64,000 nucleotides of DNA from Chlamydoabsidia padenii (taxonomy: Eukaryota > Mucoromycota > Mucoromycetes > Mucorales > Cunninghamellaceae), in the NCBI GenBank assembly GCA_025330725.1, contig JAIWND010000039.1, positions 124,001-188,000 on the forward strand, given 5' to 3'. A program made the position numbers and the translations under genes. The notes beneath the pieces are model-generated. The model ran no database searches. It had not been told where the DNA came from and saw only the letters and a list, made by a program, of their open reading frames with translations. Positions within the stretch are counted from its first letter, which is position 1. Each line of letters begins with the position of its first letter. Below, in pieces: positions 13,948 to 26,200 of this stretch.

Positions 13948-14978
13948 CTAGTAAAAGATGGGCAACTTTTGAGCATTGACCATGGGATCATTGAAACGCA
14001 AGCCCATATCCAATTGATTAATAGCTTGCACATCTTCTTCGTCCATTTGCCAGTTGATAGCTTCCAAGTTCATCTTCATACGTTCGGGGTTCAAACTCTT
14101 AGGGACCACAGCAATGTTACGTTCGAGCGACCATCTCAAGGCGACTTCAGAAGGTTGGCGTTGGTACTTGGCAGCCACATCCTTGATGACAGGATTTTCA
14201 AATAAGGGTTCAACACCCTTGGCACGTCTGGATCCCGTGGACACAAACGAGGTAGGACCAAAGGAAGAATAAGCAGTGATAGCAATACCTTGGGATTGGA
14301 CCCATTCACACAGATGAGATTGTTGAAGGTAAGGGTGGAGTTCCACTTGGAGTAGGGCAGGCTTAATATTGGCATAAGTCAGCATATCCATCAACAATTG
14401 AGCATTAAAGTTGGAGACACCAATGTCCTTGACAAGACCGGCTTCTTTTAATTTTTCCATTTCCGCCCAACATTCATGCATTGGTGCCCGGTCAAATGTG
14501 ATGGTTTCTTCGCCAGGTTGGTACCATCCAGGAGGATACTTTTCTTCAATAGGGACATACTTTAATGGAAGAGGGACTAGATAGAAAATAATGGGTGTGA
14601 GTTAATTGGGTGAAAAAGAGGGGGGGGGATGTCGGACTTACAGTGTACGAGGAACATATCAACATAATCAAGACCAAGTTGTTCCAATTGTTTTTCACAG
14701 GCTTTGCGAACATGTTCTTTCTTGTGATAGGTAGACCATAGCTTTGTGGTAATAAAGAGATCTTCACGCTTGACAATACCTTCTTTGATAGCCATGTTGA
14801 TACCTTTACCAATACTTTCTTCGTTCTTGTAGTTACTGGCGCTGTCAATCAATCGATATCCTATCTTGATGGCATTGTAGATGGTTTCAGGGGCATCCTT
14901 GGGATCGACTTTCCAGCAACCAAAACCGATAAGAGGCATCTTGTTGCCAGAGTTAAGAGTGATGTATTCAATAGTCAT
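13948..14978 (-). CDS. Aldo-keto reductase, xylose reductase type
   Basis: Two exons (14978-14642 and 14576-13948) give 321 residues, the normal length for AKR family 2 enzymes. These cytosolic enzymes reduce aldoses such as xylose to polyols with NAD(P)H. The catalytic tetrad is visible as Asp 45, Tyr 50, Lys 79 and His 112. Further yeast xylose reductase blocks are [42 protein letters not shown] and the terminal DMGLRFNDP. The cofactor loop reads [13 protein letters not shown]; the Lys-Ser-x-x-x-x-Arg spacing is kept, but the Asn after KS of yeast xylose reductase is Leu here, so NADPH versus NADH preference is open. Substrate assignment is by similarity only. Confidence 0.85.
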
Positions 14979-16031
14979 GTTGAGTATATATAAAGTGGTT
15001 GTTGTTCTTGTAGAAAAGTTGTTGAGTAAAGTAGAATGCAGAAATGTAAAAAGTCGATCTGTCTCCTTTTATACCTTTTTTTTCTTTTCTGCTTTTACCA
15101 AAGATTGCTATCGATAATGAAAAGGGAATTGTCGTCATGACAGCAGACAAGCGATCTTTCCTTAGCGTGTGGCATTGAATCATAATAATGTCCCTGATAA
15201 GAAATCTTTTAGTGGCATAATAATGCTCAACTCTCGAGATTGCCATTTTTGGGCTAGTCGGTGCATCCCCCCTTTTTTCCACCTAAACTTAAATTCTGAT
15301 GATACCTTTTAATCGATAGTGTTCAACGCCACCTCCCAAAAAACAATATTTCTATTCAATCTATCGATAGGTTATAATCTCGCATAGTTATGACGATCTT
15401 TCCCTCTCAAGTAGGAAATAAACTACAATGGTGATATTAACGGTGATGATAAAAGAAAAAAGTGTGTGTGTGTGTGTATTACAATGACAATTAGACTTCA
15501 CTATCTCAAACTTTAAACAGTTCAATGTTGTCATTATTTTCTGGGTACAGATAGATACCAAAAAGACCTCATTTTCTGCCTTTTCCTTTACATTTTCAGA
15601 AAATCATGCAACAACGGGGCTTCAAACTAAAATTTCAAATCCCGGCAAATTGGGCAAGACTTGATTTAGTTCAATCTAATAGGATCAGTACGCACATATC
15701 ATTATCGATAGGTCTTCCCCCATGGTAGGACTAGTATAAACTCCGAATAATACAATAATAATAAAACACCTCTTGAATAATGGGTCCCAAGGAAGTATAT
15801 TTTTTAAAACCAAGAAACAATCAAGTCGACATTTTTTCCCCGCTCTCGGGCCAAAAAAAAAGTACGGGGAAAGTGAATGTGGTAGAGAAATGACATTGAT
15901 GTATACACAATGTGTTTCTGTACCTGATAGTTTAGAATTCATGGTAACTGTCTCTTTGTACAAATGTGGTTATATTGTGAGAAAAAAAAAAAACTTGCGA
16001 GTTGCCTGTTATAGAAGAGTAGGGTCTGAGG

Positions 16032-16064
<33 letters not shown>

Positions 16065-17243
16065 TAGATAGCAGTAAAGATGAACATAACACAAAGAATG
16101 AACTTGTTCTTTTGTTCCATGACGTTACCATTCAACGCTTTACCTCTAGTTACCCATTACTATTACTAGCGGCGAACAACAGTCTACCCTTCTTCGAACA
16201 TTCTTATTATTTGCACAAGGAGAATGTATCCTGTGATATGACAACGGAATCTAAAAAACACTATATCATATCAATCGATAACAACAGTACCTGCCCCTGA
16301 TTACACAAATAATATGATGTCATTATTATTCACTTGATTGGCCATGCATCAGGGGAGCACATTTTACGGGAATTTTTGATTAGACATGTCTTTATTAGAT
16401 TAATGAAAGATAAGTAAAAAATATTCTATATGCTAGAGGGAGGAAGTGATATCAGTGAGGAGAGGTCATCGTGGTTTAAATCCCGCCTTCCCCAGAAAGC
16501 CAGCCGATCGATCTAAGAAGAGAAGGTAAAAATGTCAGTGATTATTGTCCGCTAGTTCTTCTATACCCCTGTTCTACTTGCTAGTTGACGGAAGAGATGC
16601 CGGTAAAAAAGAATATCCCCCCTATTATATGGCCTGCAGAGTGTGATGAATCCAGACCAGTTCCACCCCGTGATAGATCCATTCAAAGTAAGAGGCCTAT
16701 ATTTTTTTTTTTTGTTCCTGGTAAGACCCCTCCATTCAAGTTTGTAACAATGTTCAACTAGTAAGCAGCCTTCACTTACCAAGAGGATCAACGCCGAGTC
16801 TAATGGTCATACAAGCTGAGTGTCCTTACAAAAGATCGAACTGGCTTCCAGAGTTGCTTGATGCGTCAAGATGGATCAGCTGGTCATAGGTGTTTTGTTG
16901 TGGTGAATTGTATGGCTCGAGGCAAGTTGGCGAGTAATCCGTGAGTATCAAAAGGTGAAATTGTATAGTCTATTACTTTTGCATACTGTTCAAGTGATTC
17001 GACAAAAGACATTGATTCAAAAAAAGAAGAGAGAGAGAGAGAGACAACCCTTTAAAAAAACGGGTAACCCCACACAAAGTGAATCATTTCCAACCCCGAC
17101 CAAACACACACATGTTTTGTGTTCAAAGACAAATCGTTTTTATTTCGGCAAGACAAGCTGCAATGATAAGAGGGTGATAATAATAGTAGTAGTAATATAA
17201 ATTGTACAATGTAAAAGGGGAATGGTGGTGGTGGGGGAACTAT
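14979..17243. other. 2.3-kb gene-poor spacer
   Basis: No convincing gene is visible. It holds an exact copy of TTTCAAATCCCG at 15633-15644, a near copy TTTAAATCCCG at 16475-16485, a GT microsatellite near 15462-15478 and a (GAT)n run at about 16032-16063. The 175-aa open frame at 15773-16300 contains the GAT run as poly-Asp and has no family resemblance. Confidence 0.55.
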
Positions 17244-18065
17244 TTAACCAGTTTTGACTTCATTCTTTTCTTGATCTTCGAATTGGTCCTGCTGTGTGAT
17301 CACCCGTAACACAGTTTTTTTGCTTGTTTCCTGTAGTTCACCAGCAATGATCAGTTCGTCAAGTATAAAGTAAGCCTACATGTCAAAAAGGAGTGAGTTG
17401 TACGTTTCCCCTGTTATCGTTTTCTTACCTTTTGAAAGTTAAAGATCAGATCCAATTCGCACACCTGCATATATATATATATATATAATAATAAAATCAA
17501 TACCACTCCTAGCGATGATGATGATAATGATAGTACTTACGTTTCCAAAGTAGCGATCCAAAATTTCGACATATCGATGAATGATTTCCAGAGTGATCAA
17601 TTCGTTATCGTCTTGATTGATACCTACTACAAAGAATAGACTTGCATATCTAATAGAATGTATAAGTGCCTGTTATCATTAACGAGTCGAGTTTTCCTAC
17701 CTTCTATATACAATTTTTTGATCTTGTTAGGATGATATAGTAAAAATGTCATTAGTGTGTACCTTGGTAGATTGACTGACGTGGTTCTTTACCTTTGTAT
17801 TCTAAAAAGTTACACATCTTGACCCTTCGAGCCAGTACCAATTGAGTGGCATCTTTGACAATCTTGTTCTTTTCTTTAGTGGGGATAGTGACAAACCATT
17901 TCGTCAAACGGACTTTACCTTGACGACTGACAAGTAGTAACCAGTTGATCTATAAAGATAAAGTAAAGAGATGAGATGAAGGTTAAAAAGTAGTATCATT
18001 TGTGTTGTTGTTGTTTTTCTTGTTCTTCTTCTTCTTCCAGTAATGGTCAGCATACTTACGCCCAT
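17244..18065 (-). CDS. APS1: AP-1 clathrin adaptor complex sigma subunit
   Basis: Six exons (18065-18060, 17949-17793, 17722-17701, 17649-17541, 17464-17429, 17375-17244) give 153 residues. The sigma subunit is the small chain of the AP-1 adaptor that forms clathrin coats at the trans-Golgi network and endosomes. Conserved blocks run through the whole protein: [81 protein letters not shown] and [10 protein letters not shown]. The last block, followed by an acidic tail, points to AP-1 sigma and not AP-2 or AP-3. The first exon encodes only Met-Gly and the third exon is a 22-nt micro-exon; both are required by phase and by homology. Confidence 0.9.
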
Positions 18066-18454
18066 GATTTAATATATAGTTCGAGTTGTATTGTGTAGGA
18101 TGCAGATATCTATCCTGGTGTGAGATGGTGGAAGTAAAAGAAAAAAAAAAATTACCGTTCGACGAATATGGATAAATATGATTTTTCACATCCCGACACT
18201 GGGGACCATGATGCCAGGGCAAGCTTGCGGCCTTTTTTCTCACAGCAGCTACATTTCCCCTATCAATGGTAGCGTGAAAAAGGGGTCGTATGATACAAAT
18301 TTTTCCCCAAACAAAACAAATAAACTGTAGGAACGATTCTGTAGAAAGGCTCGGGTACGAACCGGGATTTGAAAAAAAAGGGGAATTTAATTTGATGTTC
18401 ATATGCGTTCCCCCATTTCTTTCTTTCATTCTTTTTTCCCCACAATAGTCTAAA
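18066..18454. other. Divergent promoter region of AP-1 sigma and the hydrolase
   Basis: A 389-bp spacer between two start codons that point away from each other. It contains a loose motif relative (TTTTTCACATCCCGACACT, from about 18183) and an exact reverse copy at 18363-18374. Confidence 0.6.
18363..18374. promoter_or_regulatory. Recurrent motif copy, CGGGATTTGAAA
   Basis: Exact reverse complement of TTTCAAATCCCG, 81 bp upstream of the start codon of the alpha/beta hydrolase gene. Confidence 0.55.
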
Positions 18455-19899
18455 ATGTTTCAATACTTACTATTGTACCTTTTGGAACTATTTACTGTGG
18501 ATATACTACGCCAACAATACCGATCTTATCTCCCTGTCTCCTTCACAAGGTGGTTGATTCGTTTCGTCCTTGTATTACCACCTTCCCTAGCTCGAATGAC
18601 TATCTACCACCTAAGTAAACCACTGGCTAGTCAACAAACATGGATCAAACTCTTCAACAATCACCACTGGAAAGGTGCTATTATTGCTCCTGACATTATG
18701 ACTGATACGGACGAAACTGCTTTGGATCGTTTGATGAATGCCGATCTGGTCATTTATGAAGTCCATGGTAAAGAAGAAAAAGACAAATGAAAGTAATAGT
18801 AGCTGACTTGGTATTCTTTTAGGTGGTGGATTCCGCGTAGGTCATTGTAAGTGAAGTGAAACAAAAGCCGACATTGAAGAAACTGACCTCTCCGACCTTG
18901 TTCATTTTAAAACACTAGGTGTCATGTATATGGATGCCTTTATTTCTTGGCTGACAATACTGAAAGAAACCCATGGAATCAATGCAGTTATAATGTCTGT
19001 GGAATATGGTAATAGCAATACGAATAATAATGATAATAATAGGCGGATGACTGACGGACAAGACAATTTACTTGACCTAGGTCTGGCACCCAAAGTCCAT
19101 TATCCTGGTCCAGTCATAGAATGTGCCAATGCTTATCGTTACTTGACTGGTAAACTAGGTGTATCACCATCCAAGATTATTGTTTCAGGGGATTCGGCTG
19201 GGTAAGGATGGGTACCATGACGACGGAAATGTGTTTATCTTGCCTTTTTTTTTTTTTTTTTTTGACAGCGGGATTATATCTCTAGAAATGCTGTGTCACA
19301 TCTATGCACCGGGACTACTCACCAACCCTATGGCTCAACGTACCAATGACAAACTTGATCCTCCCGCCGGCATCCTACTATCTTCCCCCCTGATCTCTGT
19401 TAACCAAACGTCAGACACATGGAAAAGATATGTTGATACCGATCTCGTCTCGTCCAAACTATTCGATCTCGTCCTGAAAGAATACATTCAATTATCCATC
19501 AATCCACTGGACAAACTCGCCATGCTCCATCTCTACAACAACTTGACTCTGGCAGGTGGTATGGCACATATTTGTCGAGGTGGTGTACTCTTCTTTGTTG
19601 GAGAAACAGAAGTATTCAGTCAAGATATTTATGATTTTGCTGATTTGATACGGCAACAGACGAGTCTCAAGGTTGACCTGTATAAGGCTCCTTTGCCTCA
19701 TGATTGGTATGTGATCCGTGATATTGTCCATTTGAAGGACATGTCGATGGTGCAACATTATGATGATCTCATGGCCAAATGGTGTTATCAGCGTCTTTGT
19801 CAACATGTGGATCCCATCTCTGAAACTATGCCACTCTGGGCTGACAAACCATCTTTATCTTTGGATGACTCTAGACATCCTATTAATGTAGTTTCCTAG
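18455..19899 (+). CDS. Alpha/beta hydrolase (esterase/lipase, HSL-like)
   Basis: Four exons (18455-18767, 18823-18846, 18919-19201, 19269-19899) encode 416 residues. The hormone-sensitive-lipase type oxyanion motif HGGGF is at 104-108 and the nucleophile elbow GDSAGG has Ser 205. A histidine in PLPHDW (351) is a good catalytic candidate. Where an Asp is usual, the strand end reads FVGETEVF, so the acid may be Glu 319 or Glu 321. The N-terminus begins with a hydrophobic segment that could anchor the protein in a membrane (FQYLLLYLLELF). Family members hydrolyse acyl esters; the substrate is unknown. The second exon is only 24 nt and encodes part of the oxyanion loop, which supports its reality. 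Confidence 0.8.
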
Positions 19900-20093
19900 T
19901 TATTATTATCTTTCCCACCCTCTACTTTGTATACATATCCATCTAGTATTATTATCTCCCACACACAATAAAGAATCATTCCAAGTAGTCAGTCTACATC
20001 AAATCATCACCGTCTTTTTATTTTTATTTACACGACAATATATAAATCAATTAAATACTATCAACATCCTGCTAAACTAAACTATATACTGTT

Positions 20094-21029
20094 CTAATGT
20101 GATCTAATTTTCTTGTTGTTGTCCATGAGCCCACCCGATGATTCCGTCGATTGTTTCCGTTTACCTAATCCCATCATCATCATTGTTGGTTTCTTGTGAT
20201 TATCATCATCAGATGTTGTTGTTGCAAGTGGAGTAGGAGATTGTTTCTTCATACCACCCATCATCATTTTCAACTTGTTGCTTGAGGGTTTCTTCATAGC
20301 GAAGGTTGGTGTTGTGTCTGCATTCGGTAAGGATGGTTTCAATGATAAGTTGAGCTTGATTTTGCCTTGATCCCGTTTCAATTCCGTCACCTCAGTTTGT
20401 GGTTCCACCCCTCGTTCTTCTGCTAGTTGTTTAGCTCGTTGGATTTGTTCTTGAAGTAATTCATGTTCCCTTTCTTCATCGTCTTTGGCTTGTCGTTCCA
20501 TTTTTTGTATAGCAGCCTAAACAAGTGGATTAGTTTTCCTTATATTATTATTACTAATATTATTGTTATTTACCTGTTTTGCCAATGCTTTAGGACTATT
20601 ATCAATCCAAGTGATCCAAAACCCACGTTCAGTTTCATCTACATGACAAATACCTTCCCGACCCAAATGTTGTACGAATCCAGAGAGCGAATCCCATCGA
20701 GTGGCATTCATGTGAATATGGTTCCGATCGGCAATGTATTCTTGATAAACACTGTTAGCAAACACCCGCTTGGTACCATGACGTCGAGACAAGATGCTTA
20801 AAAAGTCCTTTTTGAATTCTTGAGAATAGCTAAAGATGTATTTACCAGGATTATCCGCTACCAGTAGCATTTGTCGTTGATGTGATTCTGATTGAGTATG
20901 GCACTTGAAACCATTCGCATCCCGGCACTGTTTTTGGCACGCTTGACAATAATAGACCAGTTTTTGAAGACCTTTGGCTTTCATCTTGTTGGCCAAAGCC
21001 TTGGGCGTCATACCACCACTAATACCCAT
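20094..21029 (-). CDS. KIN17 zinc-finger protein (Rts2/Kin17 family)
   Basis: Two exons (21029-20574 and 20516-20094) give 292 residues. KIN17 is a nuclear DNA- and RNA-binding protein linked to replication, repair and pre-mRNA processing. The N-terminal TPKALANKMKAKGLQKL precedes a C2H2 finger with Cys 28, Cys 31, His 44 and His 50. After it come the family-specific GTKRV block, HIHMNATRWDSLSGFV and LGREGICHVDETERGFWI, which form the Kin17 winged-helix domain. The second exon encodes a coiled, basic tail that lacks the C-terminal KOW domain of the longer animal protein, as in short fungal homologues. Confidence 0.9.
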
Positions 21030-22182
21030 TATTATGTAAAGTATAATTAAATCGAAAGAGAAGGAAGGAAGAGGAACAATATATAAAAAACCTCCTTCTT
21101 TTTTGGCAAAAAAAACATTTTGAAATCCCGCCATTCGTTGATTGGATCACACTGTTTCTCGCCCCTTCCTCTTACTTTTTTTCATGACCTCGCCAGATCG
21201 ACACGTCCCCATGTAAAATAGGAAAACAAAACTGTCTAGTGTCTATATCTGAACCCAGGCATGAATAGCGGAATCTCAAATACCTTGTGTATGGTATATA
21301 TCACAAAATAGTTCACGCTGATAGATTCAACATGATCTGGGGCGGATGTCGGGAGACCACCTCCGAATTTCCGAATACTGTCGTCCGATTTGTCTTGATA
21401 TCAAAAAAGAAATGGGGTTTATATTATTTGGTATTGGTCCTAAATGAAAGGCATTGCAGGTGGGACCCGAGCATGAATCGCGGTATTTGAATATCGTCAA
21501 CACCTAAATGTTGTTAAATGAATGTACATTTTTATTTACCAAGATATGAACTTGTATAGTAATTTGTTGTAGATGTAAAATAGTCTACTCATACTCGCTT
21601 ATGCTGCAACGTAGCAAAGAAAACATGATCTTATTTTAGAACCCCGACTTCAATGTTCGAATCCCGCCCGTATCATCCGGGCACCCTCTTTAACCTTTCA
21701 ACATGAAATGAATCAACTTGACAAGAATGTATTCATCGAAAAGACGTCTCTCTCTCTCTCTCTCTCTTTTTAACATGTATGGATTTATCGATTGAGTCTG
21801 TTTATTAACCAACGAGAAAAAAAGGGGGGAGGCTTATTTTTCATAGCTGCATATCATCGTACGACAAAGATAAAGTGACACATGTACTCACCCTTCTTAC
21901 CCGCACACTCAAAAAGCTTTTAAAATTGATTTTTCTCCCTTCTTTTTTTTTTTTTTCTTTCTTTTTCTCCTGGGGGAAAAAAAGGAAAAAGTCATAAAAG
22001 TAGAGTGCTTCTTTTTTTTTCCTTCCCTCTGAAGAGAGAGAAGTGGTCATGTCAAATATGTAAATGTCGATTTTCCTAAAACATGAAACTTACAATGCAA
22101 CTTTTTTTTTTTTTTTTTTTTTTTACTATCATGACTAATTCTTAATTTGCATTACTTTTCTGGTAGGGCGCCTGGAAACCAC
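21030..22182. other. Gene-poor spacer with short related repeats
   Basis: Contains a motif copy next to the KIN17 start, a second near copy TTCGAATCCCG at 21656-21666, and two related 28-bp segments around 21253-21283 and 21467-21495 built on GCATGAATNGCGG. It also holds a (CT)n run near 21747-21768 and a T-run of about 23 nt near 22101-22124. No gene is supported. Confidence 0.5.
21118..21132. promoter_or_regulatory. Recurrent motif copy, TTTTGAAATCCCGCC
   Basis: Close relative of TTTCAAATCCCG, about 90 bp upstream of the KIN17 start codon. Confidence 0.5.
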
Positions 22183-22403
22183 ATGGAACGATATTCTGGT
22201 AAGCTACACCCAAAAAAAAAACATGATTGTACACCCCATGTTCCTCACGTCACGTCCTTTTTCAATCTCCGGCAGGTGTGTCATCTATGGTCTTCCAAGG
22301 CGCCGCTGGGGGAGGGAAAAAAAAAGTGTCGTCTTCATATCGCGTGGTGGACCCTGGAAAAGATGAGAAGAAAGGGTCGACTTTGCATACACGGCGGTGG
22401 TAG
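22183..22403 (+). CDS. Possible small spliced gene, 47 aa, unknown
   Basis: Two exons (22183-22198 and 22276-22403) can be joined through a canonical intron (GTAAGC to CAG) to give a 47-residue basic, glycine- and lysine-rich protein that starts MERYSGVSSMVFQG and ends LHTRRW. A further canonical donor (GTAAGT) directly follows the stop codon, and an acceptor (TTCTTCTAG) lies about 60 bp on, as if a 3'-UTR intron were present. I do not recognise the protein. The cues are splice signals only, so this may be an untranslated transcript or chance. Confidence 0.28.
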
Positions 22404-23223
22404 GTAAGTAATCAACATTATATATAAAGCCCTCTCCATATTTAACCTTCCCCTCTTCTTCTAGCGAGTTACCTGCCATCGCCGTGCCCCCCCTCCTCCT
22501 CTAAAGACCTGGTGGGTCTTTATATGATTAACATAATCCCCCCCCGTTTTACAAATGGATAATAAACCAATTTTATTTATTGCTATAACTAGAAGAAGAT
22601 GCAAAGATCATTATGTATTTTAAAATGTCTGTATATGATGCCGCTTTAGCTGATGCTGGGGACTGATGTGTAACGTCAACGACTGTTGGGGTTCACTTGT
22701 CATCCTACATACTGGTTGATTTGTCGAAAGCATTAATGTATAAAAAAAGATCATGTATTAATACCTGTCTGCAGTGTTGGCCTTAGCTGGTGTAAAGTTT
22801 AGTACTGCAAGGGATACTCAACATTACTACAGGAGACAATCGTTTACCCAGTTCCACCAGCAAAGTAAACTTTGCATAAATGTATAGCTTCAGCAATAAA
22901 GTCGGACCCACGTAGTGATGGTAAGAGATCAACTTGACGACTACACTCCTAAATGAATGCGGAGTGGAAGAAGTGGGATAGAAAATGATTTTGATGATCC
23001 CCACAGAACCGGTCTTTCAAATTCCAGATTCTCGGAATCACTGGGAGATCCTTATGATTCATCACAACATGTTCAATCATGCTACCCTATTTCCAATACA
23101 CCAATCCCCAAGTATAAAAAGACATAATTTCCAGTAGTTTTTATTATTATTAATATAACAGCTAACTAATAAAATGATAATATAAATCTATACATTAAAA
23201 CTACAATGCAAGCCCAATTTGAT
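22404..23223. other. Spacer before the OSCA gene 3' end
   Basis: AT-rich sequence with no convincing coding region. A possible 3'-UTR intron of the small upstream candidate occupies its first 60 bp. Confidence 0.45.
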
Positions 23224-26200
23224 TTAAACCGCACCATAAGAGCGACTGAGGAGAGACTTGGACGTGCGTCGTTCGGGATGATGATAATAAGTTCCATTGG
23301 CCGTATCATCTTCCATGCTGTCCTCTTCATCAGAGGGTATATCTTGTTCTTCAGAGGGTATGGTCGGGGAATCAATAGTGGTGGTATGAATGGCTCGGTC
23401 CGGTTGAATATTACCTTGTTGGTCCACGGTAATGTCTTGTTGGTACTTGTAGTGTTTGTCGGCCTTGATGGGAAGCCAGAGTTGAGGAAGAACACCGAGG
23501 AAGGCCGGATGTGCATACCGTTTCATTCCAGTATTTAAAATACCATCCAGAAGTGTCATGGGTGGTTCCTTAAAGTTGGTGTATTTTCGTGTCTGTGCCT
23601 CGTAATCATCTTCGTCAAGCACTGTTCTTCGACGTCGCAGGATCGTGGGTAGTTGGATAGGTGATGATGGTGGTGGCGGTGTAGCCGCACGCGAAGGAGG
23701 TGCCGTCACAGTGGTGGTAAGAGGTCCAAATCGTTCCGACAAGAGCTGTAGTGGTAGATATTGGGTGCTTTTTTGATACGCCTGGTCCACACCAAAGTTG
23801 AATAGAAGAGTCATTAGAACCAAAGGTGTGCAGAGTAAGGCCAGGGTGTATGCCTTGTTCAAGACAAAGAGTCCCGCAGCCAATGTTTCAAATAAGAGTA
23901 AGCCCACGATGATTCTTGAGAATACCAACGGCCACATACGACCCGCCACTTCATAGGGGTGGAAGTAAACTAGAGGTGGAAAAAAAGGGTATTGTTAGTT
24001 CAAGTGATAACATTCTTTTGAACTCACCATATAACAATTGATATTTCACCACAAGATAGGACAAACAATAATAAAAAGTACCAAACACCAGAATCAGAGG
24101 AGTAGTAGTTGAGTACACCAAAAGGACCACAAAAAGAAAAACAGGCATAGGATAGCCCCAACCATAATTATACATTCGGGGTGCCAATACTTCTGCATAA
24201 TCACGAGGAGATTTCGAGATAAAAGTGCGATGGAATGTTTGTAGAATGACGGGTCCGATTTGTAAGAGCTGGATAGGAAGACTATTAACAAAAAAAAAAA
24301 AATCTTAGTTAGTCCATTGTGATGTTTCCTTGTCTGTTTGACTTACAGCATCATACCGTGGATCACAGTATAATTCACAAAGAAGGGCGCAACTTGAGGA
24401 AGTGTGGTGGCCAGGATATTTGCGATTTGAGAAGGATCTTCCAAGATGTCCCGCAATGTCTTGAATAGAGCACTTGAAGCAGTAAAGACAAGCAATACAT
24501 TGAGGAGCAGGAAGAAGAAGTGTCTATATTAAGTCAATAAATCATAGATGAGTATATTAGAGTAATGTTTATCCAGACGACTTACTTGCTAAAAGTGGAT
24601 TCTTCAGCTTCACTTCTTGTTTGGAATCCTTCCACTACGCTTAAAGCTATATATATATATATATTTAATTTTTTTTTTAAAAAAAACAATGTTAATCAAC
24701 AGATCCCATATATTTCCATTGTCGTTACCATTCAGTATCATGGGTAAAATAGCCATAAAGATAACCACACCAAGCGTAGGCAAAAAGGACTGAATGATCT
24801 GCTGCAAGATTTTATTCTTTGAAGCCAAATCCATTAACCAAGGAAAGTAGTAACGGAGTGAGTTTTCATTGGTAAGCGCCGAGAAGTAGGAGATTGGAAT
24901 AACCCAGAAGAATACCAACAATAAAAGGACACCAAACATGAGCACCTTACGAATCCATCGTTCTCGTCCATGCATTGCAATGTTTTCCCAAAGTACATCC
25001 CGAGGTTCTGGCGCCATTTGGGCTTTTAATCGGAAGGGTGTTGAGTCGATCAATACTTGTGAGGCAATAGACTATATATATAAAGAAGAAGAATGTATGA
25101 GAAGGGTTACTTTTGTGTCTGTATGTGTACTTACCGCGCTCATGGCATCTTCAAATGTAACAAAGCCAACACTGGTAGGTAAAAACTTGCCATGTTTCCG
25201 AGCTTTCATCACCATGGCATCCATTTCGTTGAATTTGTCAGTATAGTATTCAATCGCATCCACATGTTTGCCCACCACACCCATAAATCCATCTTTTGCC
25301 AAAGGTCGACTTGGTTCCTTGTGTTTACGAGTCGATTTCTTCTTCTTTTGTTGTTGATGTACTGGAAGCAGAGGCCGAGTCACATCATCATCATCGCAGT
25401 GTTCATCTTGCTGTTCATGAGAAGAACTCGCATTGTTGATTGAGCTTGTTGTTGACCAATTGAGTGCATTGAGACGTTGATCTTGTTCGGCTTCATTTAA
25501 AAGTGTATCAGGATCATAAGTCGGATCATCACAAGGATTACCCCAAAACCTCGTATAGGCGGTTTCCAATTGTCGAAGGTATATTGCCCGTTGCTTTATA
25601 AAATCCATCAGTCGATCCACATGTCGTATGATATGTACCGAGTCGACCACGCCCACACCGAGTTTTTCAAAGTAATCCGCTAATCGTTTGTCCGAGCGAA
25701 GAGACGGAGGGATGCCGGTAACAAGGACGGTGCGTGAAGGAATGGATTTGCCGATGCGTAACATGAATTCTTGGCGGATCCGAACATAGTCACGGTAGTT
25801 GAGGAAGGTAAAGTAAAAAGTCGCCAAGCAAAAAAAGTAGGTGAAGAAGAGGTAGATCCAAAGAAATGAGTTGGAAGTTGGTGCAGTAGTAGAAGGATCA
25901 TCCAAGTAATAATAGGCTGTGGTGTTGTCTGTACTGTTGTGGTTTGGATTGGTCGAGTTTAGCAAGTCCCCACCCATTCGGCTGATTGGATAGAGCACTA
26001 CCGTACCAAAGAATCCACAGAGTGCAAAGAGTTTTGCTGCCATTAACAAGAATTGAAGCATCTAAAGAAGAAGAAGAAGAAAAAAAAAAAGGGGGGGGGT
26101 GGTCAGTCAGTCAGCCAGTCAGTCAAATGTGTTATTTGGTTACTTACGACTACAGCATCAAGGCCTACTTTTTCAAGTACTTCTGCGTTAGGAGTTCTTA

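Noticed and set aside
15773..16300. 175-aa plus-strand open frame
   Set aside because: Contains a GAT microsatellite as poly-Asp, no family blocks, and UTR-like composition; neighbours on both sides are well explained without it.
16471..16490. tRNA-like T-arm (GTGGTTTAAATCCCGC)
   Set aside because: The stem halves do not pair and no acceptor or anticodon stem can be formed; it is better explained as a copy of the recurrent motif.
21651..21670. tRNA-like TTCGAATCCCG at 21656
   Set aside because: No pairing T-stem and no cloverleaf upstream; again a motif copy.
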